Made by a program: the position numbers and the translations under genes. A stretch of DNA of 64,000 bases from NCBI GenBank assembly GCA_965216155.1, contig CBDCFD010000007.1:2009210-2073209 (forward strand). The letters are read 5' to 3'. Under the pieces are notes generated by a model. That model did no database searches, was not told where the DNA came from, and saw only the letters and a list, made by a program, of their open reading frames with translations. Of the stretch, positions 9,660-19,248 are shown piece by piece. The DNA comes from CATOSP01 sp965216155 (GTDB taxonomy: Bacteria; Chloroflexota; Dehalococcoidia; Lucifugimonadales; UBA3495). Position 1 is the first letter of the stretch. Each line of letters opens with the position of its first letter.

Positions 9660-9708
9660 ACGGCGCAACCCTCTTCCCAAAACTATCCACTAACCACTCT
9701 TCACTAGC
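9287..9708. mobile_element. 422-bp insertion: TAGTGGA arrays flanking a four-helix-bundle gene
   Basis: Both sides of the host methyltransferase can be read up to the edges (GEPDVEV on one side, FTQVRVNGV on the other). The left end carries GTGGATAGTGGCGAGTGGAT and the right end its mirror (AACTATCCACTAACCACT). The same mirrored arrays, without the gene, form the short palindromic elements at 9981, 10465 and 11918. The length is not a multiple of three, so it breaks the host frame. Confidence 0.7.
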
Positions 9709-9980
9709 CACTTCCACGTCCGGCTCGCCGAAGATTACGAACAGGTTGCCGTTGCCGGTGTTTTTCAGCTCCCCGGCCATGTGCAGATCGGCGTTCATGC
9801 GGGCCTTGAGCACCGGGATGCGGCCCAGGCTTTCGAACTCGGTGGTGTGGGCGTCGTAGTTGAAGGCGCAGGCGATCAGCACTTCAAACCCGCATTCCGC
9901 CGCTTCCCTTGCTGCCTCCACCAGGTCGGGGCGGGAGACGGTGCCGAACTCCGGGCCGATGAACACCGCTGCGCGGCGTT

Positions 9981-10042
9981 CAGTGGATAGTGGCGAGTGG
10001 TTAGTGGATAGTTCTTCATGGGCGCCATCACTATCCACTATT
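9981..10042. repeat. Palindromic TAGTGGA element in Mod (in frame)
   Basis: Repeats of GTGGATAGTG on the left are mirrored by CACTATCCACTA on the right around a short centre. The host protein reads through it as an insert containing STNHSPLST. Confidence 0.7.
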
Positions 10043-10396
10043 ACCCCCTCGGCGCAGACGAACCGCCCCGGCCAAGGCGTCAGGGACGTGAAGTTTATCC
10101 GGTCCTCTTTGTGGGCCTGCTGGACGCCGGAGCGTTTCAGGTTTTCCAGGATGATTTGGCCGAAGTCGTAGCCGGTTTCGTAGCCGTTCCTGGGTTCGGC
10201 TACGCCGTCGATGATGTCCCCGTTTTCGTCCACTCCCAAGACCCGGTGGGGCGAGATGCTCTCCACGGTGAAGGGGCCGGCGACGCGCACCTTGCTGTTG
10301 TCGGCATAGGGCTTGTCATACAAATACTCGTAGTCGGCGCGGGCGGCGATGGAGGCGTCAATCTCTTTCTGCCGGGCGATGCGCTGTTCCCAGAAT

Positions 10397-10432
10397 TTAG
10401 TGATTAGTGGTTGAGTGGATAGTGGCCAGTGG
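10397..10432. repeat. Half TAGTGGA array in Mod (in frame)
   Basis: TTAGTGATTAGTGGTTGAGT and the following GGATAGTGGCC form a one-sided array of the same repeat, read in frame as part of the methyltransferase (WPLSTQPLITKF). Confidence 0.6.
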
Positions 10433-10464
10433 TCCGGACGCTCGCGTGGGATTTCCCATTCTTC

Positions 10465-10543
10465 CAGTGGGGAGTGATTAGTGGTTAGTGAAGAGTTCCC
10501 AGCCCCATCGTCACTATTCACTGTCCACTAGCCACTGACAACT
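10465..10543. repeat. Palindromic TAGTGGA element in Mod (breaks the frame)
   Basis: AGTGGGGAGTGATTAGTGG on the left is mirrored by CACTGTCCACTAGCCACTG on the right. It introduces a TGA at 10518 in the catalytic frame; the remaining coding sequence resumes in another frame, with a GTG at 10521 overlapping that stop. Confidence 0.7.
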
Positions 10544-11917
10544 GTTCCCGCAGGGGCGCCAGCTTCTCCTCGTACTTCTCCCAGATCACGTCTATCTCGG
10601 CGTTGTTGGCGATGGCCCGCAGGGTGATGTGGGGGACGCGCTCATAGACGAACCCCTGCCGGATGTTGCCGTAGGTGGGCATCTCCGACGGGGCGCGGCG
10701 GGAGATTTCGGCTTCCTTGAGTTGCCCTTCCTTGCTGTCGGCCAGCAGGTAGTAGGGATAGCGGGCGCCCATGATGCGGGCGCGGGCCAGGGCGACGCGG
10801 GAGGTGTCGATGGTAACCCACCGCCGCCCCCACTGCTCGGCCACGTAGGCGGTGGTGCCGGAGCCGCAGGTGGGGTCAAGCACCAGATCCCCGGGGTCGG
10901 TGGTCATGAGGATGCAGCGTTTAATCGCTTCCGTGGAAGTTTGAACTACATAGACTTTGGGATCTGTCCTGCTCTGAACCCCTCCAATATCCATCCATGC
11001 CGCATTAGCTGGATAAGTCGAGAAGTCATCAATAAAACGAATGAACCTGAGAGATCCTTGCGCCATATAAATACGTGAGGCCTTCCGCAGTCGCGTCAAG
11101 CCAGTTGGTGTTGTCTTGTAGGTCCCACTAAATTCACGACCGTTGCACGAAAACGCAAACAACGGGTTGCCCTGACTGGTCAAGTTGTCGTCGACCCATA
11201 TCTTGGCACCGGCTGGAATAGTAGATGGGTCGGAACGTTCACCAGCGGTCATTGGCCTGATCCTATAGTCGGCGAGCTGAATCCTATTGTACTTAGTAGC
11301 TCCGCTTTCACCCGCCTCTTTCTTGTTCAACGGCTGCCGGAATTTCGTTACTTGCCGATCTTTCGCATACCACAATATGTAGTCGCAGATTCCAGTTAGA
11401 TAGTTGGTCGCATATCCGCTTGTCTTAGCAAATGATATCTGACTGATGAAATTATTCTCGCCGAATACTTCATCCATAAGGGACCGCACACGGTGGACGT
11501 TCTCGTCTCCGATCTGAACAAACACGGAGCCGGAGTCCGCCAGCAGGTCGCGGGCGATGGTGAAGCGGTCGCGCAGGTAGGTCAGGTAGGAGTGGATGCC
11601 GTCGCGCCAGGTGTCGCGGAAAGCCTTGACCTGCTCCGGCTGGCGGGTGATGTGCTCCCGGTTGCCGTCGCGCACGTCGCGGCTGGTGGTGGACCACTGG
11701 AAGTTGGAGTTGAACTTGATGCCGTAGGGCGGGTCGATGTAGATGCACTGCACCTTGCCCTGCAAGCCCTCCCGCTCCGACAGCGATGCCATCACCTGGA
11801 GGCTGTCGCCGAGAATCATGCGGTTCTGCCAGTAGCCCTCGTGCTGGTAGAACTCGGTGCGGTCGGCGCCCTCGGGCAGGCCATTGAAGTCGGCGAACAA
11901 ATCGGCTTCGCCGATTT

Positions 11918-11981
11918 GAGTGGATAGTGAAGAGTGGACAGTGGATAGTTTCTCGCCGCTATTCACTATCCACTGTCCACT
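11918..11981. repeat. Palindromic TAGTGGA element near Mod N-terminus (in frame)
   Basis: GAGTGGATAGTGAAGAGTGG is mirrored by ATTCACTATCCACTGTCCAC around a 12-nt centre. It is read in frame between DDLRR and QIGEADLFADFN of the methyltransferase. Confidence 0.7.
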
Positions 11982-12349
11982 GCGACGCAAGTCGTCCACC
12001 AGGGCCTTGGGGTGTACCTTCTCTGGATGTACAGGGGCGGCACGTTCACCACCAGGTCGGCCAGGTACTGCTCGTCCTTGCCCCGCCAGACCAGTTGGGG
12101 GTTCAGGTCGCGGTTGCGCCGCTGGTAGGCCGCGCGCAGGGGCGACTCCTGTTCCTCGCGCACCAGGGACTGGTACTCCGCCGTGGGAATGTTGGTGCGC
12201 GTGTCCTCCTCGTGGCGCAGGGCTTCAACAGATTTACCCGGGGACTTGCCGGCGGCGCTGCGGGTGCGTCTGGGCCTGGGCATTTGGGGTTCCTCCTACA
12301 ATTTCATCCACGAAGGGGTGCGAAGGTTCACGAAGGATTTGTTGGCCCG

Positions 12350-12763
12350 TCAACGGATGACCAGCAGGGATGAGCCGTCGGAAAGTTGGAAGTAAAAGAA
12401 ACCCCGGTCAACCGTGAACACGCGGCGCAGCGACAGACTCTCTGCTGCCGCAACTAAGGAAGCGTCGGCCAAGTCCATCCGGCTGTCCTGATATTGGCGC
12501 ATCAGGGCCTCCATCCGGTCTGTTTCCTGGTCATCAGTCAAGTGAATTGCCAACAGTCCGGCGCGGCGCATATCCCAGAGGTGTGCCTGGAGAGCAAAAA
12601 CCCTGGTGCGTCCCAAGAAATGCATCGCCTCGGTAAAGCACTGCCAGGTCGTAACCATCGGTTCCCCTTGTAAGGCCTGCATCCTTGCTGCACATGTAGC
12701 ATGGTAAGGGTCTGAAGGGTTTATATTGGCTACCAAGGGACCGGTATCAACGAGCAGCGTCAT
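12350..12763 (-). CDS. PIN-domain protein, VapC-like toxin candidate
   Basis: The 137-residue protein has the four acidic positions expected of a PIN RNase: Asp6 in LLVDTGPL, Glu45, Asp97/Asp100 in MDLADASL, and Asp119 in TVDRGFF. Its length fits VapC-type toxins, which cleave tRNA or other RNA. ATG 12763 overlaps the stop of the preceding small gene by four bases, the usual arrangement of antitoxin followed by toxin. It lies between the Res and Mod genes, so it may be a cargo or stabilising module of the restriction locus. All catalytic acids are present, so it appears intact. Confidence 0.8.
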   Translation of the reverse strand: MTLLVDTGPLVANINPSDPYHATCAARMQALQGEPMVTTWQCFTEAMHFLGRTRVFALQAHLWDMRRAGLLAIHLTDDQETDRMEALMRQYQDSRMDLADASLVAAAESLSLRRVFTVDRGFFYFQLSDGSSLLVIR

Positions 12764-13122
12764 GCCTCATGTTTCCCTTCCAAATGCTGTCGCTCGTACC
12801 TGAGGAACAAGAGGTAGAGCCTTCGTTGTTCTTTGTCGTGCCGGCCTTCTTCCTTCAGGAACAACAAGTGGCGTTCTCTATCGCTCAACCCCAACTGGCT
12901 CTCATCCAGGTTGCGCTCGAATTTGCGAAAACGCAGCATCTCGGCTCCCTGGCGCAGGTGCTTCTCTTCCATGGTTTCGTAGTATGTCGGGCTGAGGTCC
13001 AATTCATCCAGGTGCTGCTCCAGGTGAACGTAATCGACAGGGTCGTCCTCGAGGCCGTAGTTGTCACGGGCTTCCGAAAACTTCCCGGTTTCGTCGGTTG
13101 CTGAATCGCCGGTTGTGGACAT
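12760..13122 (-). CDS. Small charged protein upstream of PIN gene, antitoxin candidate
   Basis: ATG 13122 is preceded by GGAGAGG at a good distance and gives 120 residues. The protein is rich in Glu, Arg, Asp and Tyr, with a long predicted helix in the C-terminal half. I do not recognise a family and see no DNA-binding motif. The four-base overlap with the PIN gene indicates translational coupling. The position suggests an antitoxin, but the length is larger than most VapB proteins, so it may be an unrelated gene. Confidence 0.6.
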   Translation of the reverse strand: MSTTGDSATDETGKFSEARDNYGLEDDPVDYVHLEQHLDELDLSPTYYETMEEKHLRQGAEMLRFRKFERNLDESQLGLSDRERHLLFLKEEGRHDKEQRRLYLLFLRYERQHLEGKHEA

Positions 13123-13159
13123 GATGAACACCTCTCCGTTGGGTATCCGCGGAGCAATT

Positions 13160-16100
13160 CTAAACTCTGGCGAGTCGGGCTTCAACGACCTGGCGGAAGC
13201 CTTGTTCAATATCAAAAACGTCCGTAAATTCGGCGAAGGTCCAGCGGCCGTACTGGCCCAGGGCGTTGACGCCGGGCAGCCAGTAGGCCTCCATCGCGTT
13301 CTTCTTTTCCCTGGCATCCTCGCCCCGGTAGCCCTTGATTTCCACGATGAGGTTCAGCGGTTCGTCCTGCCCGTCGTCCACCTGCACGATGAAGTCGGGG
13401 ATATAAGTGCGCGGAGTTGACCCGTACAGGTAAGGGACCTCCAGTCCCAGGTCGTGGTTCTTGACGTAGGCTTTCACGTTGGGATGAGACTCCACCGCCC
13501 GGCAGAACTCGGCTTCCCAATCGCTGTCCAGCACGGCCAGGTTGACGTGGCACTTCCGGGAGTCGGTCGTCCAGAGGCCGGTCCTGGAAGTGGTGAAGTT
13601 TACGTGCCGCGTCGAGCCGGTGGGATTGTAGGAGTCCAGCAGCGCCTTGATGGACCGCTCGCCGTGGCTGCTGGTGATGGCGGCGGTGATCCGGTTGCAG
13701 GCCATGTCCGCCAATGACTGGTACATCAACTGGGCCGGAAAAGTCCCGCCCCAGCAGACCAGGCAGGTGTCCAGCCACTGTTTGACCACGTTCTTCAGCT
13801 TGCCGAACAGGTGCATCTTGATGTCCTGGTTGGGGTCCCGCTACTTGGTTTCCAGCAACTGCTTGGTCAAGTGCAGCACGAGGCTGGAAGTGCGGAGGTC
13901 TCCGGTGTGGACTAGATTCAGGTCAACGCCTTCGCCAATGATTCCCTCGTTCCTGGTCTGCGTCGGTCCGACAAGGTCCGGCGTCAAGTCCAGCCTGGAA
14001 TCTTCGGTGAAGTTGGCAACCAGGTCTTCCTTGGGAGGGTCTTCCCGGTATCCGGAAACCCGGGGGAAGGTTATCTCCAGGTGGTCGCGCTCCGGGCGCA
14101 TAGCCCTGACGTGAACCGTCTGGCGCGGCTTGCCCGGGCCTACCACCACTGGCCGGGCTGTGAAATCAAAGGGTATGCCCAGCACGTCGGCGTATTCCAC
14201 GTTGAACCGGTTCTCTTCGTTCAAATCGTAGGACTGGCGCCGCAGCGCCCGCCCGACCACCTGCTCGCACAGGAGTTGGGTGCCGAACGCCCGCACGCCC
14301 AGGACGTGAGTCACGGTGTTGGCGTCCCAGCCCTCGGTCAGCATGGACACCGACACGACGCAGCGGATGGCGCCGCCCAGCCGCCCCTCTTTGCCGACGG
14401 TGTTCATCACTTCCCGCAGCAGTTCCTGCTCCGTGATGTTGTCCGCCTCCTCCCGGTTGCCGGAACGTTCCTGCCGCTCCCGGCGGAACCGCTCGATCTG
14501 CTCCGCCGCCGCCCGGCGGAAATCATCGCTGAGCTTTTCGCCGGACTCCAGTTGTTGGCTGTCGATCAGCAAGGTACGGGGTATCGAGTATCGGTTGCCG
14601 TGCTCGTCGAAGTTGCGAAACAGTTCCAGCCGCCCGTATTGCAGCGAGGTAGAGTCGTCTTCGTTTTCGCGCTCGAAGCCGGAAATAAAGTCATAGACCA
14701 GCTTGGAAGTCGAAGTGTTGTTGCAGACCACGATGAAACAGGGCGGCGCAGTGGCTCCGTCCGCTTGCCACTGCTCGTAGGTCGTCTTGTAGTGCCCGTA
14801 GAGGGCTTCCAGGGCCGTTTGCAACGTGGTGGGCAGATTGAGCGGGTCCAGGTTCCCGGCCCGGCCCCGGCCGGCTCGGGGCATATATTCCCTGATATGC
14901 TCCCAAAGGTTGCGGAAGACCGGGACCTCGTCGCCGGGGATGTTGTCGGCCACCGGGAGCCGTGGCAGTTTGACGATGCCGCATTCGATGGCGTCCATCA
15001 GGGAGAAGTCGCTCACCGTCCACGGGAAAAGGGTCCCTTCAGCGTAACCGGAGCCGCGCAGGAAGAAAGGAGTGGCTGACAAGTCCACCACCTGCCGGAT
15101 GCCCAGCTTTCGCTTGACCATTTCCAGGCCGGAAATCCAGACCCGGGCTTCTTCGCTATTCTTGGTCGCCTCCTGCCTTTCTTCCGCCGTCAAGGGCCGT
15201 TCATCGTCATCGCCCGGCTTGAGACGGTAGCAATGGTGTCCCTCGTCGTTCAGCGCCATTACGTTCTTTATGCCCATCAGTTCCGGCATTACCCACTGGA
15301 CCATTTGACCCTCGGATTCCAGAGTTTCCAGCGGGGTTCCCGGTCCCTGCAACAGCGCCCTCCCTCCGCTGGAAACTTCGAGGCGTTCGCGCTGTCGCAA
15401 AGCGTGGTAGTTGGTGATGACGATCTTGGCCTTTTGTTGGAGGTCTTCCAGCATATCGCCGGGGACCAGTTCCCTGCTGGCGTAGTAGCTGTCGGGGTCA
15501 TTGGGCTGGAGCACGCGAAGGCGGTCCTTGATGGTCAAGCCGGGGGTCACCACCAGGAACCCGCGAGTAAATCTCCGACTGTTGGGATGGCGGACGGCGT
15601 TGATGGTCTGCCAAGCTATAATCATGGCCATGACGGTGGTCTTTCCGGCGCCGGTAGCCAGTTTCAAGGCAATCCGAAGCAATTCCGGGTTGGCCTCGTT
15701 ATTGACGTCGGCCAATCGCTCCAAAAATCTCCTACCGGCCGCGCCCATCCTGGGAGCAACCTCCGTAAGCCAGATGAGAGTTTCCACAGCCTCGACTTGG
15801 CAGAAAAACGGGCGGTAATTGCTGAAGTTGTGCTGTCGCCAATGCAGGAGCAGCCGGGCCGTCTCCGGCGTAACGCCCCAGTTGTTGGGACCGGGAATAG
15901 TCCTCCACTGGTCAACATGCCGCCGAATCTCGTTCACCGCCGCCGTAACGTCGTACTGCTGTTCCTGGGTGGACAGGCCCAATCCTTCGTCAATAACAAA
16001 CTGCTGCTGTCCGCCCCTGGCCCTTCCCCTCTGCCTGGGCTTGGGGATTGGCGTAACGAATTCGGCCCCCCTCCGGCTTTCTATGATTCGTTGAGTCGGT

Positions 16101-16186
16101 TGGCCTTCTTCATCCAACTCCCAATGTTGAGAGGGATATTCGTATGGCGAGTTGATTATGGGCCGGTCAAAGAACGGGTTTTCCAT
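13160..16186 (-). pseudogene. Type III-like restriction endonuclease (Res) with in-frame TAG
   Basis: A 1008-codon frame from ATG 16186 to 13160 is interrupted only by TAG at 13841-13843 (codon 782). The frame is identical before and after it, so this is a point nonsense change, most simply TGG to TAG, giving LLETK-stop-RDPNQDI. The N-terminal part has Walker A ATGAGKT, a DEGHH helicase box, LSATPFF and a GRALRR motif VI: an SF2 translocase. The C-terminal part has a PD-(D/E)XK nuclease core, TYIPDF followed by VEIKGYRG. The full protein resembles the Res subunits that pair with adenine-type Mod proteins. The truncated 781-residue product would lack the nuclease. Suppression or editing cannot be excluded, and ATG 13816 could start the C-terminal half separately. 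Confidence 0.85.
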
Positions 16187-16239
16187 GATTCGCCTCTTTT
16201 GGGGCAGTCATAAGACCACCATTTGAAGGGCCGGATTCC

Positions 16240-16887
16240 CTAAAGCGCCAGTCGCGTCTGGCCGTGGTATTCCTGCAACGAAGGGTAAAGCTGCCCGTCC
16301 TTAGCTACATAAAGGACACCTAGCCGTTCGAGTCTTATTGTTAGAGCCGAAATAGTAACCTGAAAGAGTTCTCGCAACCTGTACAGGTTCGTCCAACTGG
16401 TAAGGTCAGCATCTCGGATGGCTTCCCATAACAGGCCGGAAGGCATCAGAAGAAAGCCCATGAACCTATGGGCCTGCGTTTCCTTGCTCCCTTGAGTGGA
16501 GGTGGCTTCCTGGTAGAGGTACTCGTAAACTTGGTCGAGGTTAGGTAGTTGCTGTTGGGCTGCCAGGTTATACTCAACGTGCATCTCCCAGTGGCCGACT
16601 TCGTGACCCAACACGGTGTTGTATAAACCTGGAGTTTCCTCAAAGACTTGCCGACGGGCCTCGTTGAACTTGATCATACGTTCGTGAGGTTCCAAGCCGG
16701 CCAGCGTGGATGTGCCGGCCGCCTCGGGGAGAGCGTCCCACAAGATGCGCAAGTCCAGCAGGCCGTCGGCGATGTCTTCAACCGGCACTGGTGGCTCTGT
16801 TACAGTCTCAACCTCACGCTCATACCGATTCAACAACCGGGTTGCCTGCCTCTCTATATGGACATCCGGCAAGTACCTTGTAGTCAT
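16240..16887 (-). CDS. ImmA/IrrE family metallopeptidase
   Basis: The protein contains the zinc-peptidase motif HEVGH at residues 95-99 when translation starts at ATG 16887. That start overlaps the stop of the XRE gene as ATGA, which is why I prefer it over a longer frame to 16938. The length is about 215 residues, with a C-terminal region of roughly 100 residues that may sense a ligand. ImmA-type proteases cleave partner XRE repressors to switch on mobile-element or stress genes. The pair stands directly upstream of Res on the same strand (53 bp gap), so it probably regulates the restriction locus or the divergent Argonaute gene. Confidence 0.85.
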   Translation of the reverse strand: MTTRYLPDVHIERQATRLLNRYEREVETVTEPPVPVEDIADGLLDLRILWDALPEAAGTSTLAGLEPHERMIKFNEARRQVFEETPGLYNTVLGHEVGHWEMHVEYNLAAQQQLPNLDQVYEYLYQEATSTQGSKETQAHRFMGFLLMPSGLLWEAIRDADLTSWTNLYRLRELFQVTISALTIRLERLGVLYVAKDGQLYPSLQEYHGQTRLAL

Positions 16888-17258
16888 CCTTCCTCCGGTT
16901 GTTCTTCCGGCGACTGACCCGAAAGGAGCTTTCGCCAATCGGCTGCTGAATGTACATCACTCCCGACGGACCGTAAAAGCCGGATAACCTCAGGGTTACG
17001 GGACAGGGTTTCCGCCAAGTCTGAAGGAATTTTGCCTGCCAGGGTGATCAATTCATCCGCCAACTCGGTCTCATCCTTCCCCAATTGGCCTGCCAGTTCT
17101 TTGGCAATCCGTAGAAGGACGCCTTCGCTGGGAGGTTCGACGCGACCGTTTTCGATCTTGCTCAAATAGGTGAAATCTACCCCGACCTGCTCTGCCAGCG
17201 CCCGCTGACTCAGCCGGGCGGCCCTCCGCAATTCACGCAACCGGTCAGGAAATGGCAT
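16884..17258 (-). CDS. XRE-family transcriptional regulator paired with ImmA
   Basis: ATG 17258 is preceded by CGGAGG and gives 124 residues. Residues about 5-60 form a helix-turn-helix of the XRE class (SQRALAEQVGVDFTYLSKIE). The remaining part is helical and may be the cleavage or dimer region recognised by the ImmA-like protease encoded next, with which it overlaps by four bases. The gene is divergent from the Argonaute gene, 195 bp away, so the shared intergenic region could be its operator. Repression of its own operon is the usual behaviour of the family. Confidence 0.85.
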   Translation of the reverse strand: MPFPDRLRELRRAARLSQRALAEQVGVDFTYLSKIENGRVEPPSEGVLLRIAKELAGQLGKDETELADELITLAGKIPSDLAETLSRNPEVIRLLRSVGSDVHSAADWRKLLSGQSPEEQPEEG

Positions 17259-17453
17259 TGGAACCTCCGCAGTTAGTTTCCCAAAACTTGTGTTGAAAGT
17301 CAACAACAGACGTGGCTATAACGAACTCTTGGATTTCTGGGCTGGTTGCCTGGCACAAGGCGAAAGAAAAATCCGGGCGTTGGGGATTGAAGACGGCATC
17401 GACGCAACCTTCAGGATTTCCTCCAACACCGGATATTCAAGGAGGTCGGCAGT

Positions 17454-18877
17454 ATGACCGCCGAGATTTCTCCCCATATTTTGTTGTCGGAGCCTCAGTT
17501 GGCCTTTAGTCCGACTGATTCTTCAAGTTGGGGAATTCATCCCCTTCGAGGTCTCCTAAAGTATGGTCCCTTTTCAGACGGCTTAATACCGAGTCCGATA
17601 AGGGTGGCTACCCTGGCCCGCATGGAGAGAGTAACCATCTCTTCGACTTTATGAGGCGTCTTCACAAGGCATACAGGCCCAGGGAACGTAGGCACTATCT
17701 CCCCGAATGGCCTGGTTTTCAAGAAGTCTTCGGAGTCAGAATGGAAGCCGCGAGAAAGGAGTGCCGTATCGAACTTGACCGAGAACTTGAAGCCGAATTC
17801 AAAGACTCTTCGCAGCCTCATATTGTACTAGCGGACCATTTGGTGAGGTCCATTCAACATCTACAATTGCTTCGGCACGAATTTGAGGTTCTCTTCATTT
17901 ACCTTCCTCGCCGCTGGAATTCTGGATTCGTAGGCGGCTCCAATGAGGACTTCGATCTCCACGACCATCTCAAGGCTACGACAGCAGATCTCGGATTGCC
18001 AATCCAGTTGGTGCGGGAGGACAGCGCGATCACTTAACACTGCCAGGCCAGTGTCATGTGGCGGATCGGTGTGGCCCTCTACGCCAAGGCGGGTGGAGCC
18101 CCTTGGAAATTGTCTGAGGCTGACCCCGAAACACCCCATATCGGCATTTCGTACTCCCTAAGATTGCTCGAATCGGACTCGCCTCGATTCATCACCTGTT
18201 GCAGTCAAGTGTTCGACCCGGATGGTGCTGGATTAGAGTTTATCGCCTATGAGGCGCACGATTTCGAAGTTCACCGCCAAAACCCATTTCTCTCCCGTTT
18301 CGAGATGTTCCGAGTAATGACCCGGTCAATGGACCTTTATCGTCGACGCCACGCCGGCAAGCCTCCACGGAAGGTAGTGGTGCACAAGACCACCGAGTTC
18401 AAACCGGAAGAGGTTGCCGGCTGCATGGAAGCTCTGCACTTATGCGAGTCGGTTGACTTGGTGCAGGTCGTCGAGGATGTTAACTGGCGTGGCGTTCGTA
18501 TTGATCCGGGTTCAGGCGGTGCAAGGAAAGGAAGAGCCGCCAGGTTCCCCGTTTCGAGAGGTACTGCAATCGGGATTTCACCCCGTGAAGCGCTAGTGTG
18601 GACCCATGGGGGCGTTAAGAACATTGGCAGCCAGGGTTCTTATTTCAAGGGCTCGCGCGGTACACCCAGACCCCTTAAGCTGGTACGACACGCTGGGCAC
18701 GGCCCGTGGGATGAAAGTGTTCGGGCAATTCTGGGACTGACGAAGATGAACTGGAACAACGATTCCTTGTATGACTCGCTTCCAGTTACCCTGGCTTATG
18801 CGAAGGTGCTCGCCAGAGTCATGAAGCGAATCCCTAACTTGACACGCACGCCCTATCAGTTCCGCTTCTTCATGTAA
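17454..18877 (+). pseudogene. Short prokaryotic Argonaute (MID-PIWI), frameshifted and with in-frame TAA
   Basis: ATG 17454 has a strong AAGGAGGT eight bases upstream. The start region (LSEPQLAF, then HPLRGLLKYGPFS) matches the N-termini of short pAgos. The frame changes near 17617 in a CCC run (one C missing). A TAA at 18035-18037 stands where YRC is expected, and the same frame continues to 18877, ending YQFRFFM. The total is about 474 codons, the length of MID-PIWI-only Argonautes. The MID-side segment has FIYLPRRW and DFDLHDHLKA; the PIWI part has ALYAKAGGAPWKL and ends with LPVTLAYAKVLARVMKR. The first catalytic Asp is replaced (HIGISYSL), as is normal for short pAgos, which bind guides but do not slice. 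No APAZ-domain effector gene is adjacent. Family call is confident; functionality as written is doubtful. Confidence 0.8.
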
Positions 18878-19047
18878 CATGATAATTATTGCTGAACGCC
18901 AAAGCCCACCTGGAGCGTGAATGGCATCGAGCCTGTCTCTTCTCCGTCTTGGGGACTACAATACCATCACACACTCAATAGTTCGCAATACGGTCTGTTT
19001 AGGCCCCGCAACTGCGGCAGGCGGTTGGTGGTAGATGCGGAGATGAA

Positions 19048-19224
19048 ATGGACTCCCTAGCGGAGGAAGGCTGTATCCTGTGGAAGTGGGAAGTGTGGGT
19101 AGTCGGCGGGGTAGTGATAACCAGAGGAGCTAAAGAGGCCACCGGATGGTTGAAGGGCCGGGCCGGAGATGCGGTGAGGGCAGAACTCCGGCGCTTTTCT
19201 TCCCCTTACCGAATGTGCCGGTAG
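19048..19224 (+). CDS. Possible 58-aa protein of unknown function
   Basis: ATG 19048 opens a frame of 58 codons (MDSLAEEGCILWKWEV ...) with a weak GGAG upstream. It is Trp- and Val-rich at the start and basic at the end, and could form one membrane-proximal helix. The 170 bases between the Argonaute gene and this frame show nothing else. An 11-bp perfect inverted repeat, GGCCGGGCCGG at 19156-19166 and its mirror at 19228-19238, spans its 3' end. Real or not is uncertain. Confidence 0.25.
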   Translation: MDSLAEEGCILWKWEVWVVGGVVITRGAKEATGWLKGRAGDAVRAELRRFSSPYRMCR

Positions 19225-19248
19225 GGACCGGCCCGGCCGCCTCGGGGT

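Larger units (their letters stand above)
8957..12283 (-). pseudogene. Type III-like site-specific DNA methyltransferase (Mod), broken by one frameshift and several element insertions
   Basis: Four pieces of one methyltransferase are legible. The N-terminus (12283 to about 12025) jumps frame after LYIQ, where one G appears missing. The catalytic part (about 12020-10545) holds DPPYG (the DPPY motif) and DPTCGSGTT (SAM-binding motif). The next part (about 10465-9709) ends at GEPDVEV. The C-terminus (9286-8957) starts FTQVRVNGVDVF. Insertions of TAGTGGA-type elements lie at 11918-11981 and 9981-10042 (in frame), at 10397-10432 (in frame), at 10465-10543 (introduces a stop and a frame change) and at 9287-9708 (422 bp, carries its own gene). 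The target would be DNA, with SAM as donor, paired with the Res gene upstream. As written it cannot make a full enzyme, although the catalytic piece is open. Confidence 0.8.

Noticed and set aside
11918..11981. CRISPR array made of the GTGGATAGTG repeats
   Set aside because: Repeats are short, degenerate and mirrored, without uniform spacers, and no cas gene is present in the window.
17312..17509. A 65-codon frame that could extend the Argonaute upstream
   Set aside because: It is in a different frame from the conserved N-terminus at 17454, which has its own strong ribosome site.
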